NCBI RefSeq assembly: GCF_020379485.1
Contig: NC_063448.1
Coordinates: forward strand, 50,229,218 to 50,293,217
Length of the DNA stretch: 64,000 nucleotides
DNA from: Brassica napus
Lineage: Eukaryota; Streptophyta; Magnoliopsida; Brassicales; Brassicaceae
Direction: 5' to 3'
Shown: piece by piece, positions 1 through 11,160 of the stretch
How positions within the stretch are numbered: the first letter of the stretch is position 1
How the letters are laid out: the number at the start of each line of letters is the position of its first letter
Made by a program: the position numbers and the translations under genes
The notes under the pieces: generated by a model
The model's input: only the letters and a program-made list of their open reading frames with translations
The model's database searches: none
What the model was told of the DNA's origin: nothing

Positions 1-317
1 TAAACGTGAAGAATGAATGTCAAGAATACACGCACCGAAAATTGACATTTTTGTGTGTACATATATTTTGTGGAGCCCGCGTCACTATGCAGACACAGTA
101 AATCCTACTTTTTAAATATAAACGATCGTTTCGATCAATTGTAACACATCCATCACTTCTTCTTCTTATAACACATTATCTCCTGATATTTATCATATAT
201 TAGTATTATTTCCTTTCTGCATGTATAAAGTTTTATCCTTATTTAAATTTCTTGATACTATAAAATTATAAGTTATTTTATAACACAATTTAATTTGTAG
301 GCTATGTTAATAACCGT
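1..317. other. AT-rich intergenic DNA, no gene seen
   Basis: No open frame, RNA gene or clear repeat end was recognised here. The composition is typical AT-rich plant intergenic sequence. Confidence 0.5.
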
Positions 318-395
318 TTGTGGTGTAGTTGGTTAGATACTGCACGATTGAACCCGCTTATATCGGGTTCGAGTCCCTTTAGTGACACCTTGAAA
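318..395 (+). repeat. tRNA-derived SINE head
   Basis: A box A match (TGGTGTAGTTGG, 321-332) is followed at normal spacing by a perfect box B (GGTTCGAGTCC, 366-376), the internal RNA polymerase III promoter of tRNA genes. The flanking bases do not pair into a proper acceptor stem and the anticodon arm is poor. A tRNA-derived SINE is therefore more likely than a working tRNA. The 3' end and target duplication could not be fixed. Confidence 0.55.
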
Positions 396-496
396 CTTTT
401 TTGACCTCATACATTTTTCTTTTTGGGTTCGCTACTGCATATACGAACGAAACATCATAAATCATAAGTGACAAGAACAATTTTAAATGGCTATAA

Positions 497-1007
497 GAGT
501 ATCTCCAACAGCCCTTTATCAATTTATTTTTTGAAGAGTTTTGCACTCTAACAGTTCTTTATCCCTTTATATTTTAAAGGGGTGAACAGTTCACCTTAAA
601 ATATAAAGAGTCACTATTCACTTTTCATTTTATTCTTTACAATTATATGTCTCACAATTACATGATAACTTTTTATATATCATATTTTAGTACTTATCAT
701 TATAGTTTTTTTAAAACTATTTCAATTAAAATACATTATTAACATTTTTATACTATCTATAGTTATATTTGACTGCATATTATTATATTTTTTTCAAAAA
801 TATTTTCTCTTAATATCAAATAGTATGTTTTATTGATTTTTAAAAGTTTAATGATTATATTTAATTATTATACTATTGATGACTAAAATGTAATATATTA
901 AAAATTAAAGAAAATAAATAAAGGACTACTGTTGAAGAACTATCTCTTTATCCTTTTATTTTTAGTGAGTCTCTTCTTTAAAATAAAGAGTGTCCTTGGA
1001 GATGCTC
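497..1007. mobile_element. Tourist-like MITE (PIF/Harbinger type)
   Basis: The left end GAGTATCTCCAA and the inverted right end (GAGCATCTCCAA on the other strand) differ at one base. They are flanked by TAA at 494-496 and 1008-1010, the 3-bp target expected for PIF/Harbinger MITEs. The 511-bp interior is AT-rich and non-coding. It lies about 650 bp upstream of the PUT4 start codon and could affect that promoter. Confidence 0.7.
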
Positions 1008-1567
1008 TAACATTCCAAAAAACATCCAGTCAAAAGAAACATGCAAAAAGCCAGAATTTTTATTAGATATTAAATAAAATATAAAAAATTGTTTTAAAGT
1101 ATGACGGTTATGCACACTTTAAAACATGTTTTGCGAGTTCGCGACTTCGTTAATTTGGGTTGGTAGAGACTATATTATAATATAGTATGCACACTCGCTG
1201 ATGAACATTCAATTTTTAAAGTATAGATAGTATGAACACTAATCCAAGCCGGAGTAGGTGGAAAGATGCGTGGAGACGAAGCCACTAAGCTACTATTATA
1301 ACACATCTTTCGCCGGAAACAACTCTTTCTCTTTTATGTAACCGACAAACGTGGAGTATTGATTGATCTATCAACCAAAAACAAATAATAAAAACAATAA
1401 TTGATTAGTAAATAATACGATAAATACAAAACACATTGAAATTGGATGGTCCCAAATATTCTGCTAAGATTCAGTCTGATACGACCAACTGTCACCCAAT
1501 CACATTACGTTTCTCATATATTGTTTTGGATTCTACAGCTCATATATGTATAAGCTTTCTTTGTAAC

Positions 1568-1577
1568 TTATATAGAT
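1568..1577 (+). promoter_or_regulatory. Probable TATA box of PUT4
   Basis: TTATATAGAT lies about 80 bp before the start codon at 1653, leaving room for a short 5' leader. Another AT-rich stretch at 1540-1555 is an alternative. Confidence 0.35.
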
Positions 1578-1652
1578 AAGTTTCATTCTTCTCTTCGAGG
1601 CTCATCAATATACAAGATTCCATGATCTGAATCAAAAGAGAAAAAAATACTA

Positions 1653-3202
1653 ATGGCAATTACAGAAACATCAAGATCGAGCCATGAGCTCCCAGTAACA
1701 ACCACCACCGCATCAACCGCGAAAAAGCTGACTTTGGTCCCTTTGATTTTCCTAATTTACTTCGAAGTCGCGGGTGGTCCGTTTGGAGAAGAACCAGCGG
1801 TTCAAGCGGCTGGACCGCTTCTAGCGATTCTCGGTTTCCTCATCTTCCCTTTCATATGGAGTGTCCCTGAAGCCCTAATCACCGCTGAACTCTCCACCGC
1901 GTTTCCAGGTATATCATCGAACCAAACATAATAAGACAAAAAAAGATCTAAACTCTATGTTTCCTGTGCAAGACAATTACTTGTGTTGTGGTCTAAACTT
2001 TACTGATTTGGTTGGTTGAATTTGCGTCAGGCAACGGAGGGTTTGTGATATGGGCCCACAGGGCTTTTGGAGCTTTTGTAGGGTCAATGATGGGCTCGTT
2101 GAAGTTCCTGAGCGGTGTGATCAACGTTGCTTCGTTTCCTGTACTCTGCGTCACTTACTTGGACAAGCTATTCCCTGTTCTCGAATCCGGATGGCCAAGA
2201 AACGTCTGCATATTCGCATCAACGGTGGTCTTATCATTCCTTAACTACACTGGCTTAGCCATTGTCGGCTACGCAGCTGTTGTTCTCGGTCTAGTCTCTC
2301 TCTCGCCTTTCCTCGTCATGTCTGCTATGGCAATCCCTAAGATAAAACCTCACCGTTGGGGTAGCTTGGGAAGCAAGAAAAAAGATTGGAACCTCTACTT
2401 CAACACGCTCTTCTGGAACTTGAATTTTTGGGATAATGTCAGTACCCTTGCTGGGGAAGTTGATAACCCTCAGAAGACGTTCCCTTTGGCGCTTCTCATC
2501 GCAGTGATCTTCACTTGTGTAGCGTACCTGATCCCTCTTTTCGCCGTCACCGGTGCTGTCTCGGTGGATCAGAGCAGATGGGAGACAGGGTTTCACGCGG
2601 AAGCGGCTGAGATGATTGCAGGGAAGTGGCTGAAGATCTGGATTGAGGTTGGCGCTGTGTTATCGAGTATAGGACTTTTCGAAGCTCAGTTAAGCAGCAG
2701 TGCTTATCAGCTTGAAGGTATGGCTGAGTTAGGGTTCTTGCCTAAGTTCTTTGGGTTGAGATCGAAGTGGTTCAACACTCCTTGGGTTGGGATTCTACTC
2801 TCTGCTCTCATGTCGCTTGGATTGTCTTACATGGACTTCACAGATATTGTAGCCTCTGCTAACTTCATATACACGTTAGGGATGTTTCTAGAGTTTGCTT
2901 CTTTCGTTTGGTTAAGGAAGAAACTACCTGAGCTGAAGAGACCTTACCGAGTCCCCTTGAATATCCCGGGGCTGGTGGTTATGTGCTTGGTACCTTCAGC
3001 GTTTTTGGTATTGATCATTGTGTTTGCTACTAAGATTGTGTACCTAGTTAGCGGTTTGATGACGGTAGGAGCAGTTGGTTGGTACTTCTTGATTAATTAC
3101 TTCAGGGAGAAGAAGATCTTTGAGTTCAATGAAGATACTGATCTTCTTGACAAGGGTAATGGAGACCGTACAAAGGTTGAAGATCATCATGACTCACGAT
3201 AG
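1653..3202 (+). CDS. PUT4: Polyamine/amino-acid permease, PUT4-like (two exons)
   Basis: Exons 1653-1908 and 2031-3202 join in frame (GT...AG intron) into 475 codons, near the length of Arabidopsis polyamine uptake transporters. The protein starts with a polar tail of about 24 residues. It then has some 11-12 hydrophobic membrane segments of the APC permease superfamily, including GGPFGEE in the first helix, [14 protein letters not shown] in the second and [17 protein letters not shown] mid-protein, the LAT/PUT signature. Known family members move polyamines such as spermidine, and paraquat, across cell membranes. The sequence closely recalls At3g13620, and the neighbours fit that synteny. 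It converges with the F6'H1 gene, about 310 bp apart. The annotated start is the first ATG after the leader. No defect was seen. Confidence 0.92.
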
Positions 3203-3513
3203 CATCTTCTTATTAAAAAACTGAGATAGTTTTTCAATTCAATGTAAGTTATACTTCTTAAGAGAGGTCCTTATCTCAACTGAAAAATACTAGCTTCCCG
3301 GTTCGAGTGATCGCTGAGACGAAATTAATATTATATTATGTGGTTTCGGGTCTGGTATTAAAAAAATGGTTATGCTTTTGTAACACATTTAGTTTTATAT
3401 AAGAGAAACTGTATACAACATAATATGGAAGAGAGTCTTCTTTATTCACTCACACGCAACACACAAACATGAAACAAAACGAGAAACCAAAGTCCATTTA
3501 GGTCTGGTTCTGA
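3203..3513. other. Convergent 3' region between PUT4 and F6'H1
   Basis: This short spacer should hold the 3' UTRs and polyadenylation sites of two convergent genes. No other feature was seen. Confidence 0.5.
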
Positions 3514-5068
3514 TCATATCTTGGCGAAGTCAACGGTTTTCTTACCATCATGTGCCTTCTTGAAGAAGTACCTGACGTAATCAGAGTACACAACGTCTTT
3601 ATAAATCGGTTCCTCTCCATTTGCAATCACCTCAGGAAGAGGACCAATCACAGACTCTGGTTTTGGATTCACAAAGATAGGAACAGAGATTCTGTTGTTG
3701 CTACCATTAGCTAAGACCCGATGCTCCACGCTCTTGTAGCGACCATTGCTCAAGATCTGCATGGCGTCTCCTATGTTGATCACAAAGGATCCGGGAACCG
3801 GTGGCACGTGAACCCAGTTCCCTGAGGATAGAGAACGCACGTGGAGGCCACCGATTTGGTCTTGTAAGAGAATGGTGAGGGAAGAGACGTCTGAGTGACG
3901 ACCAACGCCAACGGTTAGGTCAGGGTTAGGACAGATGGGATAGTAGTTGAGGTTGACTCGGATTGAGCCCATGAAGAGTGACTCTTTGGTCTCGTCTAGC
4001 TCTTTCACGTTGAGATTCTTTCCTAGATACTCTAGAAGCTTCCTCACCATTGTCTTGGACTTGTTCATGTACTCTAGAGCTTCATTTCTAAAATCAAGAA
4101 AATCAAGAATTTGTTTATATGAATCAATGATTAAAACAGATAAAGATTTGATTCTTGAACTCACTTGCAAACATCAGACAAAACTGTGATGCTCGGTCAG
4201 TTTGGTTTTCATTTTTAATTTTTTTAAACCGAACTAATCAAAATAATCAAACCGAACTAACGAAAATAACCAAATCTAACTGAATATAACCATTTTTAAC
4301 CAAAACAATCTCAATTTAAAAAAAAATTAAAGCGAACTTCTGAAACCAAAAATATCGGTTCAACTCAATAATTTTTTTTTTTTAAAAACTAACTGAGAAG
4401 CGAACATAACCAATCGAAAACTAAATTATTTAACCGAACATAATTTTTTCGGTTCATTCTGGTGAGATTTTTGCCGAACCGAACCAATCGAAAACTAAAA
4501 TATTTAACCGAATAAACAGAAACCTAAACAGATAAAGATTTAATTATTGAACTCACTTGCAAACATCAGGCCAAAACTGTTCAGCTTCAGCTTCGGACAC
4601 AAAGAAGAGACTGAGATAATCTTTCCACTCGAGAGCTTTCTCAGCACGAGGACTGAAACTAGTACCGAACCTAACATTGGTCGTCAGAGAATTCTCCTTT
4701 GTGAACCTGCTCTTCTCCTCAACAGGAAGATTAAAGAACCTGTGAGTCGCAGCCTTCACGTTGTCAAGAACATCCAAAGGAACTCCATGGTTGATCACCT
4801 GAAAGAAACCCCATTTCTCAGCAGCGTCACAGATAGCTTCAGCGACTTTGTTCTCGTTGGGGTCCGACATGTCGATGACTGGTATAGCTTCGTCTGTCTC
4901 GTTGACGAACTTGTTGATGAGACGCTCTTCAAAGGGTTGAATGTATTGGTCCGGAAGAGCTTTGATTCCTGTTTCTGATAAACCCTTTACGCCATTGCCT
5001 TTGTTGACCACGAACTCGGTTACTTCCGCTGGGTCTGCGAAGTTGGCGGTAGAGAGAGTTGGAGCCAT
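3514..5068 (-). CDS. F6'H1: Feruloyl-CoA 6'-hydroxylase (2-oxoglutarate dioxygenase)
   Basis: Exon 1 (5068-4557) and exon 2 (4087-3514) join in frame into 361 codons, the known length of Arabidopsis F6'H1 (At3g13610). The N-terminal DIOX_N region includes [11 protein letters not shown]. The C-terminal 2OG-Fe(II) domain carries the iron ligands in [10 protein letters not shown] and SVEHRV and the oxoglutarate-binding NRISVPIF. The enzyme ortho-hydroxylates feruloyl-CoA, the committed step to scopoletin and related coumarins used in iron uptake and defence. The intron holds an insertion and a duplicated copy of the exon 1 donor region (separate entry). A TATA-like box lies about 80 bp upstream. 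Partial copies of this gene occur at 8.2-9.0 kb. No inactivating change is visible in the spliced frame. Confidence 0.93.
4135..4556. repeat. Intron insertion with duplicated splice-donor region
   Basis: A stretch of about 50 bp covering the end of exon 1 and its donor (about 4531-4580) is repeated nearly exactly at about 4138-4187. Between the copies lie about 340 bp rich in AACCGAAC/GGTTCGGTT motifs, resembling a small non-autonomous element. The duplicate contains a second GTGAGT donor that should lie silently inside the intron. Confidence 0.6.
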
Positions 5069-5144
5069 TTTGGTTGAGACTTGGAATAAACGTTGGAGCT
5101 TTGGATTTGGATTGTGTTGTGGAGATAAGTTGCAGAGAGGAGAG

Positions 5145-5156
5145 AGTATATAAAAG
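5145..5156 (-). promoter_or_regulatory. Probable TATA box of F6'H1
   Basis: On the minus strand this reads TTTTATATACTC, about 80 bp before the start codon at 5068, with a pyrimidine-rich stretch downstream. The same region is partly preserved, but altered, in the broken copy near 8760. Confidence 0.45.
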
Positions 5157-6029
5157 AGAAGGTTTTGAAGATGAGAATGAGCGAACAACCTATATGGCAT
5201 GCTTCGTCTACCGTTTTACTTGTTCCCGCTTACTTTCTTTTATTTAATTTTTTTTTTCGATTTGTATTTAATTAGTAATGTTTCAAATATTTTGATATGG
5301 TCATTATGATAAATTCTATTTCATATGGATATGGTCAGCTGACTCGGCTTTTAAAACTGGCATGTTTTGCTAATTATCTTCGAGTAATTGAAGTATAGCA
5401 CGTTAATCTTGGCAGAGAAAAAAAAAAAATAACACGTTACTTTCTATATAATACTATTTGAATTTGTAGGTAATTCCAATGAAAATTATATATCTTTCAT
5501 TAGTTTTGACATTTTACAAAAATGCAGGTTCTCGTGGTTGTAATATGACTCAAAAATCAATGAAATTTCAAAAGTTCATCCATTGATATGCTAGATTAGT
5601 TTTGGATTGGTTTGGTTGAAGGGGTACTAACTATAGCGATCCAGAAGTCATACATACGCTTAATAAATCTACTTAGTACGTTCTTAATCAATATGTTCTG
5701 GCCTTCTTCTTTTTGAAGACAATGTTCTATCCATCATCGACAACAAATAGTTTAGTTAAATGTAGTGTTTGACTTTTTTTTTCTAAATTATTACGAATAT
5801 ATGTCTTTATATGTGAGGGTCACATCTAATAATAGCAAACGTTATAGGCGTACACATTGCAGTCGTAATGTTTTCTTGTGACATAACAAAGATAAAACTT
5901 TTGATAAGTAATCTTGATTTATTCATTTGGTAGGTGGAGAGGCATGGACTATGCATGGTTCTTGTTGCGCCAAACAATCCAACATTATAACCGGGGTTAA
6001 TTTGATCAAAAAAAAATAAAATAACCGGG
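5157..6029. other. F6'H1 upstream region, part of a tandem duplication
   Basis: No gene is seen. The part at 5826-5990 is clearly related to 9578-9760: both contain TACACATTGCAGTCGTA, a TTTTCTTGTGACATAACAA stretch and a GGTAGGTGGAGA segment. It is therefore the first copy of duplicated F6'H1-IQM2 intergenic DNA and may carry F6'H1 promoter elements. Confidence 0.6.
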
Positions 6030-7110
6030 GTTGTTCTGACCAAGCTTAATGGGCCTTTCAAAAGCCCCAAATTGTTCTCACCAGGAGCTGAGGGTGGTCC
6101 ATATAAGAAATAAAAATCTCTCTTCGAGGACAGATTTGTCTTTCCACGCTCACATCAGTAGGGTTCGTGAGTCTTGAGATGTGAACCCGCGCCTAGGGTT
6201 TTGAGTCTCCACTGAGTTTTCCTGAGAGAATCGAGCTGAAACTTGCGGTAAAGGTTAAATAAAAGTTAATAACAATATTTAAAAAAAAAAGGAGAATATT
6301 GAATCAATTATGTGTGTTGCAGGCTTTTGCCAAAACATACAGAGCGTTGAAAAAGAATCTAACACTTTTTTAACCTATCATTTCTTGTTAAACAAGAAAG
6401 GAAGTAAACAAATGAAATGCTTCTCTGTTACAGTAAAGGGGGGAGGAAAAAGAATACAAAAGAATTTCTAAGTCATCATCGTCACTTAATGTGTAATTAA
6501 AAAAAAAATCATCAGTTACGAAAGTGTGATGATGATATGACTGCAGTCTGCAGGTAATGACACTCCTCGCCATAACGGTGACATCTGAGGCGTTTGCGTG
6601 CTAGACAAGGAGGAGAAACAGAGTCTTGAAACAGAAGCACTTCTCAGTGACGAGTTGACTTGTTCAAGTGCTTGAAACTGAAGCTCTGATAGGTAATATC
6701 TTACACAACCGATCCTTGGTCCTGGACCTGTTGTCCATTTGCAAGATATTTGTTTCCCAAGTTGGAAATGTCTGCTTTCCTTCTTTGAATTGATTCTTTT
6801 TAGGATTGATTCTTCTGGAATCTTCACCACTTCACTCTCTTTGGTTTCTTCTCCTCCTCTTGGTGAGCTCAGCTCTGAAGGCATTGGTTCTTGTTCTAAG
6901 CCAAAAATCTCTTCCTCTTCCTCCTCCTCACCGTCACCAGAATCATAGTCTTCAGATACTTTTGTAGATTGAGTTTCATCGCCAAATGTTTTCGGTGTTT
7001 CGATATTAGCCATCACTGGAGTTGTTTCTTCTTCTATTGGACCAGCCTTGTCTTGCAAGATAATGGTCTTCTCAGGCTCCAAATCCTCTTGGTTTCTCAT
7101 GTGAGTGCTT
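6030..7110 (-). pseudogene. IQM2 last-exon fragment (truncated duplicate)
   Basis: The minus-strand frame from about 7100 to 6516 matches the last exon of the intact IQM2 gene at 18365-18982. It keeps the acidic E-rich tract, the [16 protein letters not shown] stretch and the [13 protein letters not shown]-terminus. The 3' flank at 6030-6515 matches 17868-18364, so DNA beyond the coding region was copied too. No earlier IQM2 exon is present. Upstream it stops abruptly against copia-related sequence near 7111. It cannot make a functional IQM protein. The open frame is still intact, so the duplication may be fairly young or the exon tolerant of change. Confidence 0.8.
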
Positions 7111-8222
7111 TCTCCACATCCTCATGCTTCTTTTCTGTCACCAACTTCTTCCTTTTAGCTCTTAGAACCATCACCTCAGCTTTCTTCAGCCTTGGACTCT
7201 TTGATTCTTTGAACTTTCACCTTGATTTTCTCTAACCAAGATTCTTCCATCTTCTGCTTTGAACATCTCTGGATATCTCTGATGTTGAGAATGTCCAACA
7301 ACTGCAACTGTTTCTCACCCTCCCCTCTTCTCAAGTTTTCAGCTGCAAGAAGAGTTTTATCATGGCTGGCTTCATCTTCTCTTCAGTCACTTTTTGAGAC
7401 TGACTTCTTGATGTTCTTGTTCTTCTTGTTTTCTTTTCTTCTTTTTCTTGTTCTTCTTGCTTGCACAGGCTCCACGGACCACGTACAGCTCTGATACCAT
7501 GTTGAACTTCTGTTTGACCTCTAACTCACGGCTAGCTTCTTCTATTGTTCTCTGTTTTACTCTTTCTTTCTCTCTGTTTTTATGTCTCACTCTCATTGTT
7601 TTTGCTTGTATTTCACTTACACAAGTACACACTGACTCTCTTTGATTAAACAAAGAGAGAGTGTTGGAATTGTATCGTTTGACTAAACAAGAAAAAAGAA
7701 ACAAAAGAAAAGAAGAACAAGAAAAATGTGGAAGAAGCAAGAGCGAACAAAGTCAAAGTAGAAGTCAAAAAAGTTGTTAGACTTTTCTTGTAAACTTAGT
7801 CTAAATATGTGTATGTAGTAGTTGAGAGAATCTAAAAGTCTTACAATATGTGTAGGATTGTTTGTTTGAAATATATGTGTGTACGGTAAGAGTCCAAAGT
7901 CTAAAAGTCTAAAAACAAGTGGGAATGGTTAGGCTAAAGTCTAAATATGTGTGTGTAGTAGTTGAGAGAATCTACTATAAATATGTGTAATATTGTGTGT
8001 TTGAAATCAACAAGAAAAGAGTTATTGTAGACATGACAAGTGTTCTCTCTTCTCTCTCTACAGCATAAACGAACGTGAGAGAGTAAAGAGATGAGTGTGT
8101 GCTTGTGTAATAATGAAACACAAGTAAAGAACAAAACAGAGAATGTGAGAACAAAGAAAAACAGCGAGAAAGAGTGCTGTGAGTAGAGTAAGAGGTCAAG
8201 CCAAGAGAGAAAAGTTCAACAA
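7111..8222 (-). mobile_element. Ty1/copia LTR retrotransposon fragment (LTR plus start of internal region)
   Basis: The segment 7500-8222 begins and ends with the inverted octamer TGTTGAAC/GTTCAACA, as expected of a 723-bp LTR. Directly next to it on the minus strand is TGGTATCAGAGC (7499-7488), the initiator-methionine tRNA primer-binding site typical of copia elements. About 380 bp of internal sequence follows and encodes lysine-rich peptide in broken frames. It then stops at the IQM2 fragment. No second LTR or gag-pol domain remains. Inside the LTR a block of about 40 bp (TAGTAGTTGAGAGAATCTA core) is repeated near 7795 and 7937. The right end abuts the broken F6'H1 exon, so the element probably inserted there before a deletion removed its other half. 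Confidence 0.65.
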
Positions 8223-8688
8223 AACTGTTCAGATTCGGACACAAAGAAGAGGCTGAGATAATCTTTCTCTGCACGAGGACTGAAACTCATGCCGAACCTA
8301 ACATTGGTCGACAAAGAATTCTCCTTTGTGAGCCTGCTCATCTCCTCAAAAGGGAGGTTAAAGAACCAATGAGTCGCAGCCTTCACGTTGTCAAGAACAT
8401 CCAAATCAACTCCATAGTTGATCACTTGAAAGAAGCCCCATTTCTCAGCAGCGTCACAAATAGCTTCAGCGTATTTGTTCTGTTCGGGGTTCAACATGTT
8501 GATGACTGGAATGGCCTCATCGTTGACAAACTTGTTGAGGAGACGCTCTTCAAATGGTTGAATGTATTGGTCTGGAAGAGCTTTGAGTCCTGTTTCTGAT
8601 AAACTCTTTACGTCATTGCCTTTGTTGACCACGAACTCGTTGCTTCAGCTGGATCTGCGAATTGTGCCGTAGAGAGTGTTGGAACCAT
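8223..8688 (-). pseudogene. F6'H1 first-exon duplicate, frameshifted and truncated
   Basis: The minus strand from the ATG at 8688 closely matches exon 1 of F6'H1. A missing base near 8640 (CTCGTTGC against CTCGGTTAC in the intact gene) shifts the frame early. Several codons are deleted further on, and the copy ends at the LTR at 8222 before the exon 1 donor. There is no second exon and so no dioxygenase active site. It is the second F6'H1 of the tandem duplication. Confidence 0.85.
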
Positions 8689-8776
8689 TTTGGTTGAATA
8701 AAGATTTGAGCTTTGGCTTTGGATTGTGTTGTGAATATTAGTTAGAGAGAGAGAGGAGACAGTATAAAAAACAGCT

Positions 8777-8967
8777 TCAACACAGTCCAAAGCAAAGCTC
8801 AAATCTTTATTAAACACAAAGATCAAAGCCAAACCTCAAATCTCTACCGCACAATTCGCAAATCAAGCTCAAGTAACCGAGTTCGTGGTCAACAAAGGCA
8901 ATGGCGTAAAAGGTTTATCAGAAACAAGAATAAAAGCTCTTCTAGACCAATACATTCAACCATTTTA
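8777..8967 (+). pseudogene. Inverted F6'H1 leader/start fragment
   Basis: On the plus strand this segment repeats the 5' leader and about the first 45 codons of F6'H1, including [18 protein letters not shown]. It is head-to-head with the broken copy at 8223-8688. The two arms (about 8560-8733 and 8777-8967) are separated by only about 45 bp. Its frame ends in a stop after the IQPF residues. A transcript across both arms would fold into a long hairpin. Confidence 0.8.
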
Positions 8968-9763
8968 AGATCATCATCAAGGACGTGCCTATAGTGTTAT
9001 GAAAAAACCAAAAAGTATTAACCTTAGGCCCCCACATAATTTACAAAATTTGGGGTTCCAAATCTCTAAAAAGTCTTTGTAAAATAGTATACAACTAGTT
9101 AAAATACTTATGTTTATGTTTTCTACTTGAATTCAAAACCAAGCATCAAGAAAAATATTGTTAATATTATATAAAATACGTTTTTTATTTATTCAAAATC
9201 TAAAGATTTTATTTTAATTTTTCTCAAATGTGTTTATATGAAATACGTTTGTATTTTAAAATTATTTAATTGTCATATTTAGTGGTGTGAATGTTAATTT
9301 TTAACATACTAAGTTTTATTTTAACATATAGGATATTATTTAGTTATTTTTCTGATTTTTAAGAAACTTAAATGTATCTTTAAAAAAAATGAAAATGATT
9401 TATAAAAAACGAAAATTAAAATCTCTTAAAACATACTCCTTGTTTTTGAATGTTATTTTTAATTTAATATCTTATATTATTTTAAATTACATTATAATTA
9501 TTATTTTAAATATATATTATCGTGTTTTGCCTCATCCCCTGGAAGGGTTGGCACGGCACTACATTATGTGTAGTCTTATCTAATAAAAAATAGCAAACGA
9601 TATAGCCAGCCGTACGTACACATTGCAGTCGTAGGATAAATTAAAGGGAAGAAGCCAAAAGATTTTCTTGTGACATAACAAGGCTGAAATGTTTTGACTT
9701 GATTTCTTCGGTTGGTAGGTGGAGAAGCGTGGACTAGGGCATGGTAGTTGCGCCAAAAAAATC
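8968..9763. other. AT-rich spacer with duplicated intergenic block
   Basis: The first 600 bp are AT-rich without a supported gene. Positions 9578-9760 are the second copy of the F6'H1-IQM2 intergenic block also found at 5826-5990. They mark the left side of a large insertion that separates this block from IQM2. Confidence 0.6.
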
Positions 9764-10006
9764 TAGGGAAGTTTACTCAAATATACAATATTTTACGACA
9801 ATTAATTAGAACCATATATATTTTTTTTTATTACTGGCATTTTTTAAATACTAAGCGTGCTTTTTTTTTACGTTATGAGAAAAAACGTATTTACAAAAAT
9901 GCCATTACTTTTTAATACCATTACTTTTTAATGCCACGTAATCAAAAATCTGGCGCCACGTAGGAATTCGGTTTTGTGTTTTCATTAATTCGGCCGTAAA
10001 GATCTA

Positions 10007-10610
10007 TATACGTCGTTACGGCTGAGTTATTGCTACGTTGCGGCTGAATTAAACAACGCGGCTGACTTAAGAGAAAACGGCTGACTTAAGAACATAAATC
10101 AGTCGTTAGTTACGGCTGATTTACAGAAGTCTGGTTGATTTATGGGATAACGGCTCACTTACGTATTTAAGTTACGGCTGACTTATACATCGGCAGTTTG
10201 ATTTCTGTAAAATTTGGATGAGTTGTAGTTAAGACACGACTGAGTTATGTTTCCACGGCTGAGTTAATGAACATCGACTGGCTGAGTTATTGAATTTACG
10301 GCCGACTTATGAGATGTTGTTACGACTGAGTTATATTTAATCAGCCGTCATTGGATGGATTAATAGTAAACTCAGCTTATTTACGGCTGACTTATTAGCG
10401 AAATATTAATTACTAGAATATCATTTGTTTGACGGTTGATTTATTTGACGATATGACTGACTTAAGATTTTTCATCCTAATTACAGCTGATTTATTAGCG
10501 AAAGATTAATTACTGAAATAGTATCCACGTTTCGGCTGACTTGCATTGTACATAAGGGCTGATTTATTTAGGCTGAGTTATATATTCGTTTGGCGGCTGA
10601 TTAACCGGTT
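10007..10610 (+). repeat. Array of degenerate GGCTGA(G/C/T)TTAT motifs, block 1
   Basis: About 21 copies of a CGGCTGAGTTAT-like 12-mer occur in 600 bp, almost all on the plus strand. Spacing is irregular (roughly 18-55 bp) and the flanking bases vary, often preceded by TTA. Variants include GGCTGACTTA, GGCTGATTTA and CGACTGAGTTAT. There is no simple tandem period, which suggests selection or gain of a short binding motif rather than ordinary satellite growth. Confidence 0.85.
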
Positions 10611-11160
10611 TTCCATTTCATCCGCCATGTCATCAATTCGGATTTGTCATGTCATCACTAATGTTACAACAATAAAATAAGGGTCTATGTTATTCTTCAT
10701 TCTTCATCTTCTTTATCTATCTTCTTCAACTTATTCTTTATCTTTCTATGAGATCTTATGGTTCTGGTAATTATTGTTTCCGAAACTGGGTCTGAAAACA
10801 TAGATATTTTAAAATTGAAAATCTGAGACAGATCTACTACAGTCGTCGTCGTTTTCGATGATGGTCGGTTAAAGAAGAAGCTTCCTCTCTTCCAGTTTCA
10901 TGTATGGCGGTCCTATATCCCGCTGCTCCCTCTGTCATTGGATTCGTCGTCTTGCAGAAAAAAAAGACTCAAAGAGAGAGATGAAGAAGCTAAGTCCCGT
11001 AAATTGTAAGAAAAGAAGAGAGTTGAACAAAAAAAAAAAGAAAATGAGAGAAGACGAAGAAGATGATGAATTTGAAAGTTGAGTTTATATGTTTGATGAC
11101 TCAGATGGTGCGTCATCTGAATATGATAACTTTAGTTCATACATTAAGTCTCCAACACAT
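10611..11160. other. Interior of the motif-rich insertion, possible captured sequence
   Basis: This stretch separates motif blocks 1 and 2. A short lysine-rich open frame (10900-11082) and a pyrimidine-rich segment could be remains of a captured gene, but no family was recognised. Confidence 0.3.

Noticed and set aside
318..395. A functional tRNA gene
   Set aside because: Boxes A and B are good, but the acceptor and anticodon arms do not pair properly, so it is listed as a SINE head.
7222..7500. Serine/phenylalanine-rich plus-strand open frames around 7.2-7.5 kb
   Set aside because: They are shadows of lysine-rich minus-strand copia internal sequence next to the primer-binding site.
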